Shown: positions 46,436 to 59,218, counted from the first letter of the stretch. The stretch: DNA of 64,000 nt from Progne subis subis (GCA_022316685.1 JAKJHU010000829.1:1-64000); one strand, 5' to 3'. A program made the numbers and translations. The notes: a model not told the origin generated them from the letters alone.

Positions 46436-46555
46436 GGGGAACTCTAAATACCATTATTATGGGATTCGTGTCAAACCAGATTCTCCCCTTAATCGTCTAC
46501 AAGAGGACATGCAATATATGGCTATGAGACAGCAACCTATGCAGCAGAAACAGAG
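46436..46555 (+). CDS. RFX3: RFX3 coding exon, end of DNA-binding domain
   Basis: 120 bp; the first base completes the split Arg codon. Encodes GNSKYHYYGIRVKPDSPLNR then LQEDMQYMAMRQQPMQQKQ and ends AG|gtatag. The acceptor is tttcatgaag|G. It completes the winged helix (KYHYYGI recognition wing) and begins the linker. The intron before is 774 bp; the next exon is not found up to 64000, so the following intron exceeds 17 kb. Confidence 0.96.
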
Positions 46556-46949
46556 GTATAGTGTTATATGAAACTACTTTTTTGTATTTCTAGTTCTTGG
46601 AACCTTACCTGTCTGCATTTATGTGGCAAAGTTGAATCTCTAATGGAAATTGTTTAACTTCACTTGGGAAAAATAAAGGTTTGTCAGTTCATCAGTTGAT
46701 ATCACTGGAGTCTGATATCAGTAGACATATCTAAAAACTCATAAATTTGAATATTTGATAAAAAAGTGAAATATTCAATCCTTCAGAACAGATGTTTCTT
46801 GGTAGTCTTGGGTTATTTTCTCAAAATATGAAAAAAAAGTAATAGGAGCTTTGAATTTCACATTCTGCTGTTCATTTTCATATCTTTATTCAGCACATAT
46901 AAAAAATGATAGAAGAACTTGTGATTAGGTTCTGCTTTGTGTTGATGTC
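46556..46949. other. RFX3 intron, no feature seen
   Basis: No element recognised. Confidence 0.5.
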
Positions 46950-48035
46950 CTCCTCCTGGCAAGAACTGATGCATCAAACCCCTGGACTTGAGCAGAGAAG
47001 ACTTGGGCCTCTTCTGGGCTCTGCTTGGAATAATCCCATGGGAGACAGTCCTACAGGGCAAACGGGTCCAGAAGAGCTGGTTTATTTTTCAAGGATCACC
47101 TTGAAGTTTAAGAATGGTCCATCCCAACATACAGGAAGTCAAGCAAAGGTGGAAGGAGGCCTGTATTGATGAAAAAGGAGCTCCTGACAAAGCTCAAACA
47201 TATAAAGAAAGTATACAAGAGATGGAAGCAAGGTCAGGGAATCCAGGAGGATTATAGAGTCTGTCTATAAAATCTCTATATATAGACTGTCTGAGTGTGC
47301 AGGGATGGTGTTAGGAAACCAAAGCTCACCTATGAAGGACAAGAAGATTATTGAGAGTTGTCAGCATGTATTTACAAAGGGGAAATCATGCTTGACCAAC
47401 CCAATAGTCTTCTAAAATTATGTGAATGGCTCCATGGATGAAGAGAGAGCAGTGGATTATGTCTATATTGACTTTAGCAAGGCTTTCAAAACTTTTTTCC
47501 TGTCAGGGAGCAGCAATGACTGGCTTCTCCCTAAAGAATGGGGAGTTGGGAGTTGAGTACCATGATATACTCAGCAGGGACCTCACCAGCCTGGGTCTAG
47601 TCCAGTATCCAAGTGAAGTGAGCAGGGCAGATCTGGAGATGGTAGATTCAACTGAGAGTCCAGATTATCAGACAAATTTGTGGCAATAACACAGGTGCAA
47701 GGTCCAGCCAGGAAGTCGTTCCACAAATCAGACTCAGGTCTGGTGAGGAGAACCAGGGTCAGACGCAGTCCATTGATCATTGGGCAGGTCCCTAGGGGCA
47801 AGACAGGTCCAAGGTCAAGAGAGAAAGCAAATCCATAATTTGGGATTTATACCAGTCACAGGTGTGGGTGTGGCTGAGCTAAAAATCATTACTCCTGCAA
47901 TACAGGTATCTTATCAATGTGTATAAATACCTTATGGGAGGGAGTAAGGACAAAGCCAGACTCTTCTCAGCAGTGCCCAGTAACAGGACAATGAGCAATG
48001 GGCACAAACTGAAAAAGACAAAATGTCATTTAGTT
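46950..48035 (+). mobile_element. CR1 fragments with an unclassified insert
   Basis: 46950-47495 is sense CR1 from the endonuclease-RT linker into RT (aaatcatgcttgaccaaccc; VDYVYIDFSKAFK). 47918-48035 is a sense CR1 ORF2 C-terminal piece (KDKARLFSAVPSNRTMSNGHKLK). 47496-47917 between them is not CR1. It looks LTR-like, with a minus-strand TATA near 47850, but no clean ends were found. Confidence 0.65.
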
Positions 48036-48039
48036 GAAA

Positions 48040-48400
48040 GGTACCTCTGGCAATTGTCTAGTCCACACATCGACACCTGTAGCACAAAGCAGTGTCAGCA
48101 AGAGCAGGTTGCCCAAGCCTATGTACAGTTGGGTTTTGAATTTCTCTAAAGGTGGAGACTCCACAAACTTATTGGGCAAACTGTTTCAATGTTCAACCAG
48201 CCCTAGAGTAAAAAAAAAAAAAAAAAAAAAAAAATTTCTTATGTTTAAGCGGAATTTCCTGCAATTCAATTTGTGCCCATTGCCTTTTGTCCTTTCACTG
48301 GATACTAATGAAAATAATGTGGATCTGCTTTATTTATTCCATCCCGACAGTATCTATATAAAGTAGTTTTGAAGATCTTTGTTCATCCCCTAAATCAATT
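48040..48400 (-). mobile_element. CR1 fragment with A-rich tract
   Basis: Minus-strand CR1 ORF2 C-terminus and tail, interrupted by an (A)22 tract at about 48211-48232. It abuts a CR1 fragment of opposite orientation. Confidence 0.7.
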
Positions 48401-49700
48401 GAGGTGTGCAAAGATTTTGGTAAAATAAATTTCCAAATCCCAGGCATTCTAAATAGATGAAATGCAGAGAATAGGGAGCTAGAATGACTGTGTGATATTT
48501 AGAAGGTGAAAAACAGTAGTCTGTTTTCTGTGCAAAATCAGATATACTAATATACTTTTCAGAAAAGAGGTGTTTATCCAACAGAAAAATAAGAAATTTT
48601 CATTGAAGAAATTGGGAATCCATTAACCAACTGTTACCTACAAGACATTTTGTGCAAAACCTGCCAACTTTGAAGGTTTTGATGTAAATTTTTTAATGGA
48701 AAAAAATTTACATTTTAAAAGCAAGATCAGATGTCTTCCTAATATTTTTATCACAATGTACTATGGTCAACATAATAGTAATTTTAAGCAACAGTTCAAA
48801 TATATATATAAAACACCAGCATTTCTTATTCTAACATGTTTAATATAATTTTGCTGTTCTCTAGCATGTAGAAATATTTCCTTTTACTTTTTATTTCTGT
48901 TTATATCCTTATTTTGCAGGGTTTAGGATACAGTTTGGTCAGATTTTCTTCTGAAATGTGTAGGGGGGAAAGCTTGACCCATATAGTTGCTTGTTTATTT
49001 TAATGGATCTAAAGATTCTCATGTATATACTAGACCTCAGAGGTTAATTCTTGGGGGGTGGGGGAGAGGATAAAAGAGCTACATGTAAGAAAAACAAACA
49101 AAAAAGAGCATGCATTAAGCTGCATTACATTTTTTAAACACTGTATTTCTGAACTAAGACTTCTGCCACAGTTGTGGATAATGTTTAGCATATATTTGAG
49201 AAGTTTGGTATATAACTGTATGTTTGTATAAATTTTATCTTACAGTATTCATAAATCTATCATGTTTTAACATGAGATAAAGGGCTTAATACTATAGCTT
49301 GAGTAATTAGAAGCATTCTTTATTATTTACAGTTTTATGAATATTTCTAATTTTATTTAAAATTTTTTAAAAAGTTTTAACTTACATGCAATAATTCTAT
49401 TTTAAGAAGATATTCAGAGCAAAGAGAATCTAAGAATCACAAATGTTTCCTTTTCCTTTCTGATAACTCAAGCTGGGAAATGTTATTTTTCTCCTTTAGA
49501 ATCATCTGACAACTGTGTTTGCTTTTTCTGTTCAGATGTATCAATTTTACTCCCTCTCCATCAATTACATTTAATCGGACAGCCACTTCAAGTTCTTGAC
49601 TTCTTGACAAAGTGTAGGCTGAATTTATCCTGCAGATCACTTTTCCTCATTCTTTCTTAATTTGAAAGGTCATGCAACTTTCCTACTTGTGTGACCGCAT
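48401..49700. other. RFX3 intron, no feature seen
   Basis: AT-rich, no element recognised; a short frame at 49437-49640 has no known motif. Confidence 0.5.
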
Positions 49701-50482
49701 TCTCAGAATCACAGGATATGATGAGTTGAATGGGACCAACAAGGGTCGTTGACTCTAACTCCTGGCCCTGCACAGGACCATCCCCAAGAGTCATACCATG
49801 TGCCTGAGAGAATTGTCCAAATACTTATTGAACTCTTTAAGGCTTGGTGCTATGACCACTTCCTTGGGGAGCCTGTTCCAGTGCCCAACCACTCTCTGGG
49901 TGAAGAACCTTTTTCTCATATCCAACCTAAACCTCCCCTGACACAGCTTCAGGCTGTTCCCTTGAGTTCTGTCACTGGTCACCTCAGAGAGCAGTGGCTG
50001 CCCCTCCTCTTTCCCTCACAAGACTGCGATGAGGTCCCTCCTCAGGCTCCTCTTATCCTGGCTGAACAGACCAAGTGACCTCAGCTGCTCCTCATACACT
50101 TCCCCTCAAGGCCCTTCACCATCTTTGCTGCCCTCCTCTTGACGCTCTCTAATAGCTTAATATCTTTCTTATATTGCGGTGCCCAAAACTGCACACAGTA
50201 TGTAAGGTAAGGCCACACCAGTGCAGAGCAGAGTGGGACAATCACCTTCTTTGACTGGCTGGCACCACTGTGCCTAATGCACCCCAGGACATGGTTGGCC
50301 CGCCTGGCTGCCAGGACACACAGCTGACTCATTATCAACTTTCCAGCAATCAGGACCCCCAGGTCCCTTTCCACAGCACTGCTTTCCAGCATCTCATCCA
50401 TCAGTCTGTCCGTACATCCAGGGTTGCCCCGTCCCAGATGCAGAATCTGGCACTTTCCCTTGTTGAACTTCATATGGTTGGT

Positions 50483-51082
50483 TGTGAGAGTTGTTTTCTC
50501 TCACACAAAGTCCTGTACCAGGGTTAAAAGATGAATGGAACTTGCAGCTTTTTGGTCTTTAGAGATGTTTGTTCAGTTTCTTATCTCAAGGTCCGCACGC
50601 TGCTAAAACCTAGCTTAGCATGCTGGAAAACACAGCTGGCAAGAAAGCCAGCCAGAGAATTCCAAGGTCTTTTAAAGGTTTCTAGTCCAATTAACTCTTA
50701 AAACATACTATATTTACAGTTTCGTGCTAATAATTGCTACCTATTTTAAACACACAATTTCTGCATCAAACCCATTCTACCAGTCTTTGTGCCACCGTCA
50801 CAGCAGAAAATGGAGTAGAAGAAGAAGATGAGACACCACCCAAAATCCTCTATCTTGCTCTCATCTATCTCCATACTAAAAACCCAAACCTACAGATTTT
50901 CACCCTGTGACAAACTAAACTACTATTTATTTCAAATCTTTGTTGCTTTTAATTCATCTCTAAGTGTTGGAATTTTTTCCCATGGACTAAGGTCAAAGGC
51001 AATGCCTTCCTGGGGTCCCAGCCAGGGTCTCGGACCCCCCAGGGCAGTTTGAAGGATTTTCCATGAGCCCTGGACTCCAACA
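50483..51082 (-). mobile_element. Solo LTR of the provirus 1 family
   Basis: Exactly 600 bp, ends TGTGAGAG...CTCCAACA, flanked by gttggt at 50477-50482 and 51083-51088. CR1 reading continues across. Right half homologous to 4904-5520, so it marks a second insertion of that class II family. Confidence 0.9.
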
Positions 51083-51197
51083 GTTGGTGATTGCCCAGTC
51101 CTCTAATTTGTCAAGGTCTCCCTGCACGACCTCTCTACCTTTGAGAGAGTCGAGACCTCCTCCAGTTTTGTATCATCTGCGAACTTGTTTAGTATCC

Positions 51198-51721
51198 TGA
51201 AGCATCTCTCTCTCCCCCGCAGAGCCCGAGCTCCATTTCGGCTAGCTTGAGAGAGAAACCACTTCAGAAGGAATCTTCCTTCCAGGGTCTTAAAAGCTAC
51301 CCAGAGGCTGCAAACCTTTTTGTTTAGAGAGAGCAGGCATCTGTCGATGGCAAAAGGAAAGAGTCTGTTCTTTGTCCAGGGGGGATCACAGCTTTATTCA
51401 GGGGTCCTGCCCCTGCAGAGTCCAGAGCTCAGTCCATCCCCATCCTGGTCCCGGAGCAAGAGAGGGCTTCTCCCCTCCTCCCAGGGCTTTAACCCAGGGG
51501 GAAGGGGCTAGAGACAGGGACAAGCCACTACCCAATCAGGGACAAGGTGAGAGTGGGACAGAGTTGGGTTACATTCCAGTGTGGGAGGATGGGCGGGGCG
51601 GAGGATCAGGGACAAATCACATGATACAGTTTCCAGGGGAACAGGATGGTACAGAAGAAACCATTACAAAACCCAGTATAAAAATGAAATACCATATAAA
51701 CCCAATTAATGCACTACAACA
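51198..51721 (-). mobile_element. Solo LTR related to the provirus C family
   Basis: 524 bp, ends TGAAGCAT...CTACAACA, flanked by gtatcc at 51192-51197 and 51722-51727. The region from about 51335 matches provirus C LTRs (gtcgatggcaaaaggaaag; gctttattcaggggtcctg). The first about 130 bp is extra compared with C, so it is a longer subfamily. Confidence 0.88.
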
Positions 51722-53072
51722 GTATCCCTTCCACTCCTGCATCCAAGTAATTTATGCCAATGTTGAAGAGCACAGGGACAAGGATGGAACCCTGCGGAAC
51801 CCCACTAGAGACAGGTCACCAGTCTGATGTCATCCCATTCAGTATAAGCCTTTGCGCCCTATGCATGAGCCAGTTGCTCACCCACTGCATGATGTATTTA
51901 TCCATCTGTGGGCTGGACATTTTGTCCAGAAGGATCTTGTGGGAGACAGTATCAAAAGCTGGGCTGAACTCCAAAAAGATTACATCAATTGGCTTCCTTT
52001 GATCAGCTAGCTGGGTTGCCGCATCATAAAAGGAAATCAGGTTTTACAAGCAGGACTTTCCTCTCATAAAGCCGTGCTGGCTCTGACCGATGACTGCATT
52101 GTCTTTCAGGTGTTTTTCAATACCTCCCAGAATAATCTTCTCCATAACTTTACTAGGCACCTAAGTGAGACTAAAAGGCCTGTAGTTTCCACGGACCTCC
52201 TTCTTGCCCTTCTTGAAAATTGGGACATTCACCAGCTTCCAGTCAGCTGGGACTTCTCCGGATTCCCAAACTGCTCAAAAAATCTTTAGAGGTTTTGTAA
52301 TGACATCAGCTAGCTCTTTGAGGAGCTCAACTCCAGTTGAGCTTTGACCATACAGATTTTCTCCTTACAGTGACAAGCAGCATCTCTGTATTCTTCCCAT
52401 GTCCCCTGACCTTGCTTCCACTGTCCATACACTTCTTTTTGGCCTTATTTCGAAGAGAAGATCCCTGTTCAGCCAAGCTGGTCTTCTGCTTTGCCTGCCT
52501 GACTTCCAACATTTCGGAATCGCCTGCTCCTGTGCCTTTAACAGGTGGTGTTTAAAAAGTGACCAGCACTGATGGACCCCAGCACCTGCAGAAACATTTT
52601 CCCAGGGGACCTTATTCACTAATTTCCTGAGCAACCTGAAGTCTGCTCTCCTCATGTCCAGAGTTGAGGTTTGATAGACCTTTTCTCCTGTCAACAGAGA
52701 TTTAAAACTTGATCTCTTTGTGGTTGCTGTGGCCAAGACAGCTGCCAATCTCCACTTCACTCATGAATTCCACTCTCTTGACAAGCAGTATGTCAAGGAG
52801 GGCATCTTTCTGAGTCAGTTCCCTTAGGACCTGTCCTATAAAGTTGTCATCCAGGTTTCTTAGGAATCTTCTGGTCCCATTTGTACCAGCTGTGTGATGC
52901 TCCCAGTTAATTTCTGGCAAGTTGAAGTCTCCCATAAAGACAAGGACAGTTAACTTGGAAGCATCCCTTAGTTCCTCAAAGAATAATTCATTGGCATAAT
53001 TGTCCTGGCTAGGAGGTCTATAGTAGACTCCCATGATAACATCTGCATTATTTGTTTGTCCTTTGATTCTTA

Positions 53073-53863
53073 AGGTTTTGGTAGTGGGTAAGGTGCTGCC
53101 CTGTGCTGGACAGAGCTGGTTCCAGCTAGCTTTCTAATGGACCTAATGCAGGCCACAGCTGGGCCAATCAACAAAGCTGATGGTGCCTCTGTGAAAACAT
53201 ACTTAAGACAGGGCAAAATCCACCAGACATGCCGAGGAGTAGGGGAGAAAAAAAAGAGTAAAAACCAGCAATATGAACAGAGGTCAGAGAAGAAGGTGGG
53301 GAAGGAGGTGCTCCATGGTGCCAGAATCAGTATTCACATAGATTATTTAACAGACAGTACTGGAGCAGTTGGATATTTTGTGAAGGAACTGCAGCCCATG
53401 GAGAATCCATGCCAGAGAAGTGTGAGAAGGAAGGAGTGGCAGAGATATTTTTTTATGTACTGACCATAACACCCTTACACCTTTGAGCTGTTCATTGCCT
53501 CACTGAAGGAGCTGCATGTAACCTGTGTACCTGTGTCAATAGCAAGGGGGGAAAAGATGAGTCTGGAATGAAGGCATGAGCCTGGGAAAGGAGGAAGTGT
53601 ATTTTAATATTTGTCTTTTTGCTTTCTGCTACCTGAATTAGTAATTGCACTTTTATTTTAATTGGTGATAAGTTTACCTAATTTTACCTAAATTGAGTCT
53701 GTTTTGCTGCAATGATGATTTGTAAGCAATCTCCTGTCATTATCTTGGCTTGCAATCTTTCTTTCTCCTGTTCTTCCTATTTTCTCCATCTGACCCACTG
53801 GGGCAGGGAGGGTGAGAGTGGCTGAGTGGGAATTTCACTGTTAGCCTAGGCTAAACCACCACA
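53073..53863 (+). mobile_element. LTR family E, copy 3, opposite orientation
   Basis: Complement of family E: begins aaggttttggtagtggg and ends gcctaggctaaaccaccaca, the inverted LTR start. It lacks the terminal bases at its left end and abuts CR1. It is the only LTR here clearly in sense with RFX3. Confidence 0.65.
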
Positions 53864-54324
53864 AATGTTAATATATCCAAAGACCTGCTAGAGGTACGCT
53901 TGTGTGCAGTGTCTGACATGGCCCTGAATTCAGGATCTGAGATTTCAGAAATGAATTTCAGTTGAGTGGCAACAACCATTGAGCTGATTCAAAGGTTGCT
54001 GAGTCACAGTTGTGGTCAACATGATCTATGGGAGTACTACTTCTATATTCCAATAGGAAATTTTAAAATAGTAAATGTAAACTACAGATGACTGTTGCTA
54101 ACAGTCCCATCTCCCAGTTGAGACAGTAGCTTGGACACAACAGACACAGATTGAGCCATTTAAAGCACCTTTGTACTGGAATTGAAGAAATGCACAGGTA
54201 AGGACTTGCCTCACCTATATAGGTAATAGCCCTGACTTTCAACTGGAGCTGCTGTATGGCTCAGACTTCCAAATGGAAGTCTGGTTTGTGTTTGACATAG
54301 TGGTGCTAGATGGTTTATGGGAAG
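53864..54324. other. RFX3 intron, no feature seen
   Basis: No element recognised. Confidence 0.5.
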
Positions 54325-54847
54325 TGTCTTGGTTTGAAAGACAGGTATCTGCTAAGGAAGGCAGGAGCCTCCCTTGGAATGGAAAATATGACCCCCTCCC
54401 CTCCGAATTATTATAATTTTGAAATTAAGGGGCTTTCAGGCAAAGATATGAGAAAAGGAATAACAGTTCTTTACTAGTATGTGTATGTATAATGAGGCAA
54501 ACAACAACAATAGTAACAACAACAAACAAAGAACAGAAAATCCAATAAACAGTCTCTTCCCGCTCTTTAAGCACTTTCCCTTTTGGTGTAGTTATGGCTG
54601 CAGTCAGCAGGGGCGCTGGTGGCTCCCCAGCCAGGCAGGACAGGTGGCAATGATTCCCCTGTGGCTGCAGGGGGCGCTGTGGCGCGAGTTTTGGCCTTCT
54701 CCCTCTCACATGGATGAGGGGTGGTGTGGGGACAGCTGCCACCCTTGGGCATAAAACAAAACAAAACAGATCAAAAACCCCAAAAATGGGATGGGATAAT
54801 AAACCATCCCCAAGACAGGAAGGAAATGCCAGGATATTTAAATAATT
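54325..54847 (-). mobile_element. LTR fragment, passerine-type family
   Basis: Begins TGTCTTGGTTTGAAAGACAGG and contains ccgaattattataattttgaaattaaggggc, a sequence I associate with abundant bird ERVL-type LTRs. Cut at its right end by a CR1. Includes a CAA/AAC-rich short repeat near 54500. Orientation inferred from family resemblance. Confidence 0.6.
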
Positions 54848-56960
54848 GAATCACAGAATCACAGAATGGTTGAGGCTGGAAGATGACCATCTTGTCCAAC
54901 CCCCCTGCTCAGGAAGGACCACCTAGACCAGTTGATCAGGACTATGTCCAGATGGGTTTTAAATATCTCCAAAGAGGGAGACTCTACCACGTCCCTGGGA
55001 AACTTGTTCCCAGTGCTCAGTCACTGGATATTTCCTGATGTCCAGAAGGAATCTCCTATGTTTCAGCTTGTGCCCATGGCCTCTTGTGTTTTCACTGTCC
55101 ACCACTGAAAAAAGCTTGGCTCTATCTTCTTTGTATCTTCCCTTCTGAGATTCATATACATGAGTAAGATCCCTCTGAGCCTTCTCTCCAGTCGAGTCCC
55201 AGCTCTCTGAGTCTTTCCTCATAAAAGAGATGCCTCAGTTCCTTAATCATCTTGATGACCCTTTGAGTATCTCCAGTATGTCCATGTCTCTCTTGTACTG
55301 GGGAGCTCAGAACTGGGCACAGTACACCTGGTGTGGCCTCACCAGTGCTTAGTAAAGGGGAAGGATCATGCCTCTTCACCTGTTGGAAATGCTTTGCTGA
55401 ATGCAGACAAGGGTACTATTGGCCGTCTTTGCAGCAAGGGCACAATGCTTGTTCATGTTCAACTTGATGTCCATGAGGACCCCCAGGTGCTTTCCTGGAA
55501 GCAGCACAACCCTTTGTAATATCAGCCACTCTTCCCAGTTTTGGTGCTGTCTGCAAAGTTGCTGAGGGTACACTGCTTGATCATACAGATCATTAATGAA
55601 AATGTTAAACTGGACTGGACCCAGTATTGACCCTTGAGGTACACTGCTAGTCACTACACTTTTTGCCACTGATCATCCTTTGGGCCTGGCCATTGTGGTA
55701 GGTTGACCTTGGCTGACTGCCAATTGCCCACCAAGTTGCTCAGTACAACAAGAAAGAAAAATACCACAAAATGCTCATGGGTCAAGATAAGGACAGGGAG
55801 ATCATTCAGCAATTGTTGTCACAGGCAGAACAGACTTGACTTGGGGAAATTAATTCAATTTATTGCAAATCAAAATTGGATAATGAGAAATAAAAATAAG
55901 TCTAAAAAACCATTCCTCTCAATTCTTGCTTCTTTGCAGGCTCAACTTCACTCCCAACTCTTCTAAGTCCTCCCCCTCCCAGCAGCACAGAGGGATGGGG
56001 AAGGGGAGTTGCAGTTGCATAATGCATTATCTCTGCCTCTCTTTTCTCCTCACCTGCTTCAGTGTGGGATCCTTTGCACAAGAGACAGCCCTTCATGAAC
56101 TTCAGTGTGGGTCCTTCCTATAGACTGCAGTTCTTCATGAACTCCAGCATGGGTCCTTTCCATGGAGTGGAATCCTTCAGGAACAGACTGCTAGAGCATG
56201 GGTCTCCCATAAGGTCACAGGTCCTGCCAAAAAACCTGCTCCAGTGTGGGCTCTCCATGGGCTGCAGCTTCTTTCAGGGCACATCTACCTGTTCTGGTTA
56301 GGGTTCCTCACAGGCTGCAGGTGGATCTCTGCATCCCCATGGATCTCCATGGGCTGCAAGGGGACAGCTGCTTCATCATGGTCTTCACTATAGGCTGCAG
56401 AGAAATCTGTTCTGGCACCTGGAGCACCTCCTCCCCCTCCTTTTCTGATCCTTGGTGTCTGCAGAATTTTGTCTCACATATTCTCACTCCTGTCTCCCAG
56501 CTACTGTTGTGCAGCATTTTTTACTCTTTTAAAAATATATTATCACTGAGGCACTACTAGTGACTGACTGGCTCAGGCTTTGGCCAGTGGTGGGTCCATC
56601 TTGGAGCTGGCTGAAACTGGCTCTTTCTGACATGGGGACAGCTTTTGCTGTCTCCTCTCAGAAGCTACCCCTGCAGACCCCCACTACCAAGACTTTGCCA
56701 CATAAACCCAAAATTGCCATTCAGCCAATTCTCTCTATCTCAGTGTCTGCTCATCCAGCCCATATTTCATCAACCTTTCCCCTGATCTACCAGGCCAGTC
56801 ATTTCATTGTAAAAGTTTATCAATTTAGTGAAGTGCAAACTCCTTTTGGTGAATCCATGCTGACTACTCCCAATTGCCATCTTCTCCTTCATGTGTTTTT
56901 AAATGGTTCCTAGGTTTAGCTGCATCATCAACTTCTCAGGAACAAGGTGTGGCTAACTGG
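54848..56960 (-). mobile_element. CR1 copy interrupted by LTR E copy 2
   Basis: Tail at 54848 (gaatcacagaatcacagaatgg), then minus-strand ORF2 to 55693. It resumes at 56716 (gccattcagccaattc) to about 56960. Fragments [23 protein letters not shown] (about 55600-55669) and YKEDRAKLFSVVDSENTRGHGHKL are recognisable CR1 RT. Confidence 0.85.
55694..56715 (-). mobile_element. LTR family E, copy 2, solo LTR
   Basis: 1022 bp starting TGTGGTAGGTTGACC, flanked by gccat at 55689-55693 and 56716-56720, a 5-bp duplication as in ERVL elements. Minus-strand AATAAA near 55859. Normal, uninverted reference for copy 1. Confidence 0.82.
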
Positions 56961-57769
56961 CCTATAAAAGCTGTTGAAACTGTTTGACTCCTATAATGTC
57001 ACCTGTAATAATGCCAGAATTAAGACTTTTCCCCAAGATAAAGCACATTGGAGCAAGTGGTAGGATAATCCTGGCTCCTAGCATATAGATTTTTTTGTGT
57101 ATGTGAAAGTTCTTTTTAAACCCTAGAAACTCAAAGGACTGTTACTTTTATGCATTCAAGGCACTTTGGATTCTACTTGAAGAGATGAAAAATTTGTGAA
57201 ATAATAAATTTTGTAGAAAGTAGTGGAACTATGTGAACATACTGATTTTGATTTAAAAATAGAAATTGATCTTCTCCCAGATATTTTTAAAGTATAATGA
57301 GAATAAAGTTAAAAATTCTTTAAAAATTAGGTTTTTGAATTGCAAATAGATCTATCAAGTGATGAGAAGTTTATCCATAAGAGTTCAGTGTTACTGTTGA
57401 CCAGGGTAGAGAAAAGGTAGGGGAAAATACTGGAGCTAACTACAAATACAATAATAGGCTACAGATCTACAAATATATTTGTAAAGAATATAGAGAATAT
57501 ACAAAAGAAAAAAGGCAAAAACAATTCAGTATCACTGTGATACTAGAGATTAAACTTTAGTCTTCTTAAAGTTGATTACAGTTGTAAAATTTATTTCTGC
57601 AGGCCTGGGATTTTATCCTGAGCCTTTACAATAACTTAACTTCATATAAAAGTCACAGAGATTTAGATGATGACAAAAGTTTTTGTTTTCAAGTATTATC
57701 ATTCCTACAGTTATCATACTCTATGTTAATAGGGCCAAGAGGTGTCTTTTGGAAAAGTATACTTCTTGT
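56961..57769. other. Intron with one repeated segment
   Basis: 57432-57516 matches 6693-6777, part of a solo LTR family. The remainder is AT-rich without recognised elements. Confidence 0.5.
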
Positions 57770-58613
57770 TGTTGTGGTTTGACACCGGCCAAGTGCCAGG
57801 CACTCATGGAAGTTGTTCGCTTACTCTCTCCTGCTATGGTTGGGTAGAGGAGAGGGAAAAAAATTAACAAACAGCTCATGAGTTAAGGACTGGGAGAAAA
57901 AAAGACTTTAATGGCAAAACAAGTTCAAATTTAAAGGTATAAAGTAAATTTATTATTAACAGAGACAGAGGAGGATAATGAGAAGTAAAATAAGCCTCTA
58001 AAATACATTTCCTCCCCCCCCCCACCCCCCACCCCAGCCTCTCCGTCCTTCCCACTGACAGCACAGGAAGACAGGGTGTGGGGGCTCTGGTCAGTTCACC
58101 ATTCAAGATCTTTTTCCATTTGCTCAGGGAGAGGAGTCTTTTTTGTGCTATGCCATGAGGTCCCTCCCATGGGCAAAATAGTTGTCCCAAAACTGTTGTG
58201 GCGTGGATCATTTGTCCACGGGGTGCAGTCTTTTAAGGCTAGGCTGCTCGAGTTTGGAAGCAAGGTCTCTCTCTCTGTCTCTGGAAACAGGGGCCCTCTC
58301 TCTTTCTTCAGGTCTCCCACTAGACCACAGGTTTCTCTAACATCCACCCATTCTGGCATGAGCACTTTTCCCACAAGCTGCGAGTGGATCTCTGCATTCC
58401 CCCGTAGACTTCATGCATTAAAAGGGCGACAGTTTGTTTTACCATAGTCCTCACCATGGCCCGCAGAGGAATCTCGGCTCCAAGGCTGGAAGTACCTCCT
58501 CCCCCTCTTTCTTTTCCACTGACCTTGGTGCCACCATGTTGTTTTCCCTCACATGTCCTCAATTCCTCCTCTTCTCTGACTAGAAGGAAAACTGCTGCTT
58601 GTAGGTATCATTG
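57770..58613 (-). mobile_element. LTR family D, copy 2, split by provirus B
   Basis: Begins TGTTGTGGTTTGACACC and follows copy 1 in order, with a C-rich tract near 58012-58032. Minus-strand AATAAA near 57949. It is interrupted near its right end by the provirus B LTR; the remainder should lie past the window. Confidence 0.75.
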
Positions 58614-59174
58614 TGTGAAAAACGCCAATCACTTGGTTTTTTTTAAATTTTAAAAGTTTAATAGTAAATAAGATGGTTATAAAAATAGAATTAGAGTGAA
58701 AAAAATTGAACAATTAGAGTTAGGACAATACGAGACAATAAAAAACAAAGTTACAGACGTCTGGGTGCCTCTCCGAGCAAAAAGCTCTGGAGAAGGGATG
58801 CCTGTTAACAAAGGATTATCTCTTAAAAGCAATAGCCTGTTGAATATTCATACATTTCATATATGATGCATAAATTCCATTCAAACAAAGAATTGTCTCT
58901 GGTTAGTATCACTTTTTTCCTTTAATCTCTATGGCATCCTCAAGGCTGAGAGAGGCAGGAGGAGTTGGTCTCTTCTGATAAGGAAGTAATAAATTCTTTT
59001 TTTTTTTCTCTGAAAGATTTACGTTTTCCTGTGGTTGGTACATAAAAACTACATTTTAACTACAAAACTACATTTACCATACTATCAAAAAATTAATACA
59101 ACATTAACAATCAATACAACATAATACATATAGTAAATATCTTGCATAGAGCCATATAATATGCACTTTTCACA
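58614..59174 (-). repeat. 3' LTR of provirus B
   Basis: 561 bp with inverted termini TGTGAAAA...TTTTCACA. A minus-strand ATTAAA polyadenylation-type signal lies near 58660. Not alignable to the A LTR by eye. On its right the polypurine tract AAGAAAGAGGGAGGAT (minus strand) fixes the boundary. Confidence 0.88.
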
Positions 59175-59218
59175 ATCCTCCCTCTTTCTTTTTATAATTA
59201 ATTTGGCTCGAGCAATAT

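Larger units (their letters stand above)
49705..53072 (-). mobile_element. CR1 LINE copy with endonuclease and RT, carrying two solo LTRs
   Basis: Reads on the minus strand from the CR1 tail (gaatcacaggatatgatgag) through ORF2. Visible parts are [22 protein letters not shown], the RT C-terminal half (50081-50473), the RT region at about 51730-52150, the linker (52365-52760) and part of the AP endonuclease (GVYYRPPSQ; LVFMGDFNLPEINWEHHTAG at about 52702-53034). Removing the two LTRs gives near-continuous CR1 of about 2.2 kb. Many lesions. Confidence 0.9.

Noticed and set aside
48211..48232. Poly(A) as a processed pseudogene tail
   Set aside because: CR1 sequence lies on both sides and no gene-like sequence precedes it.
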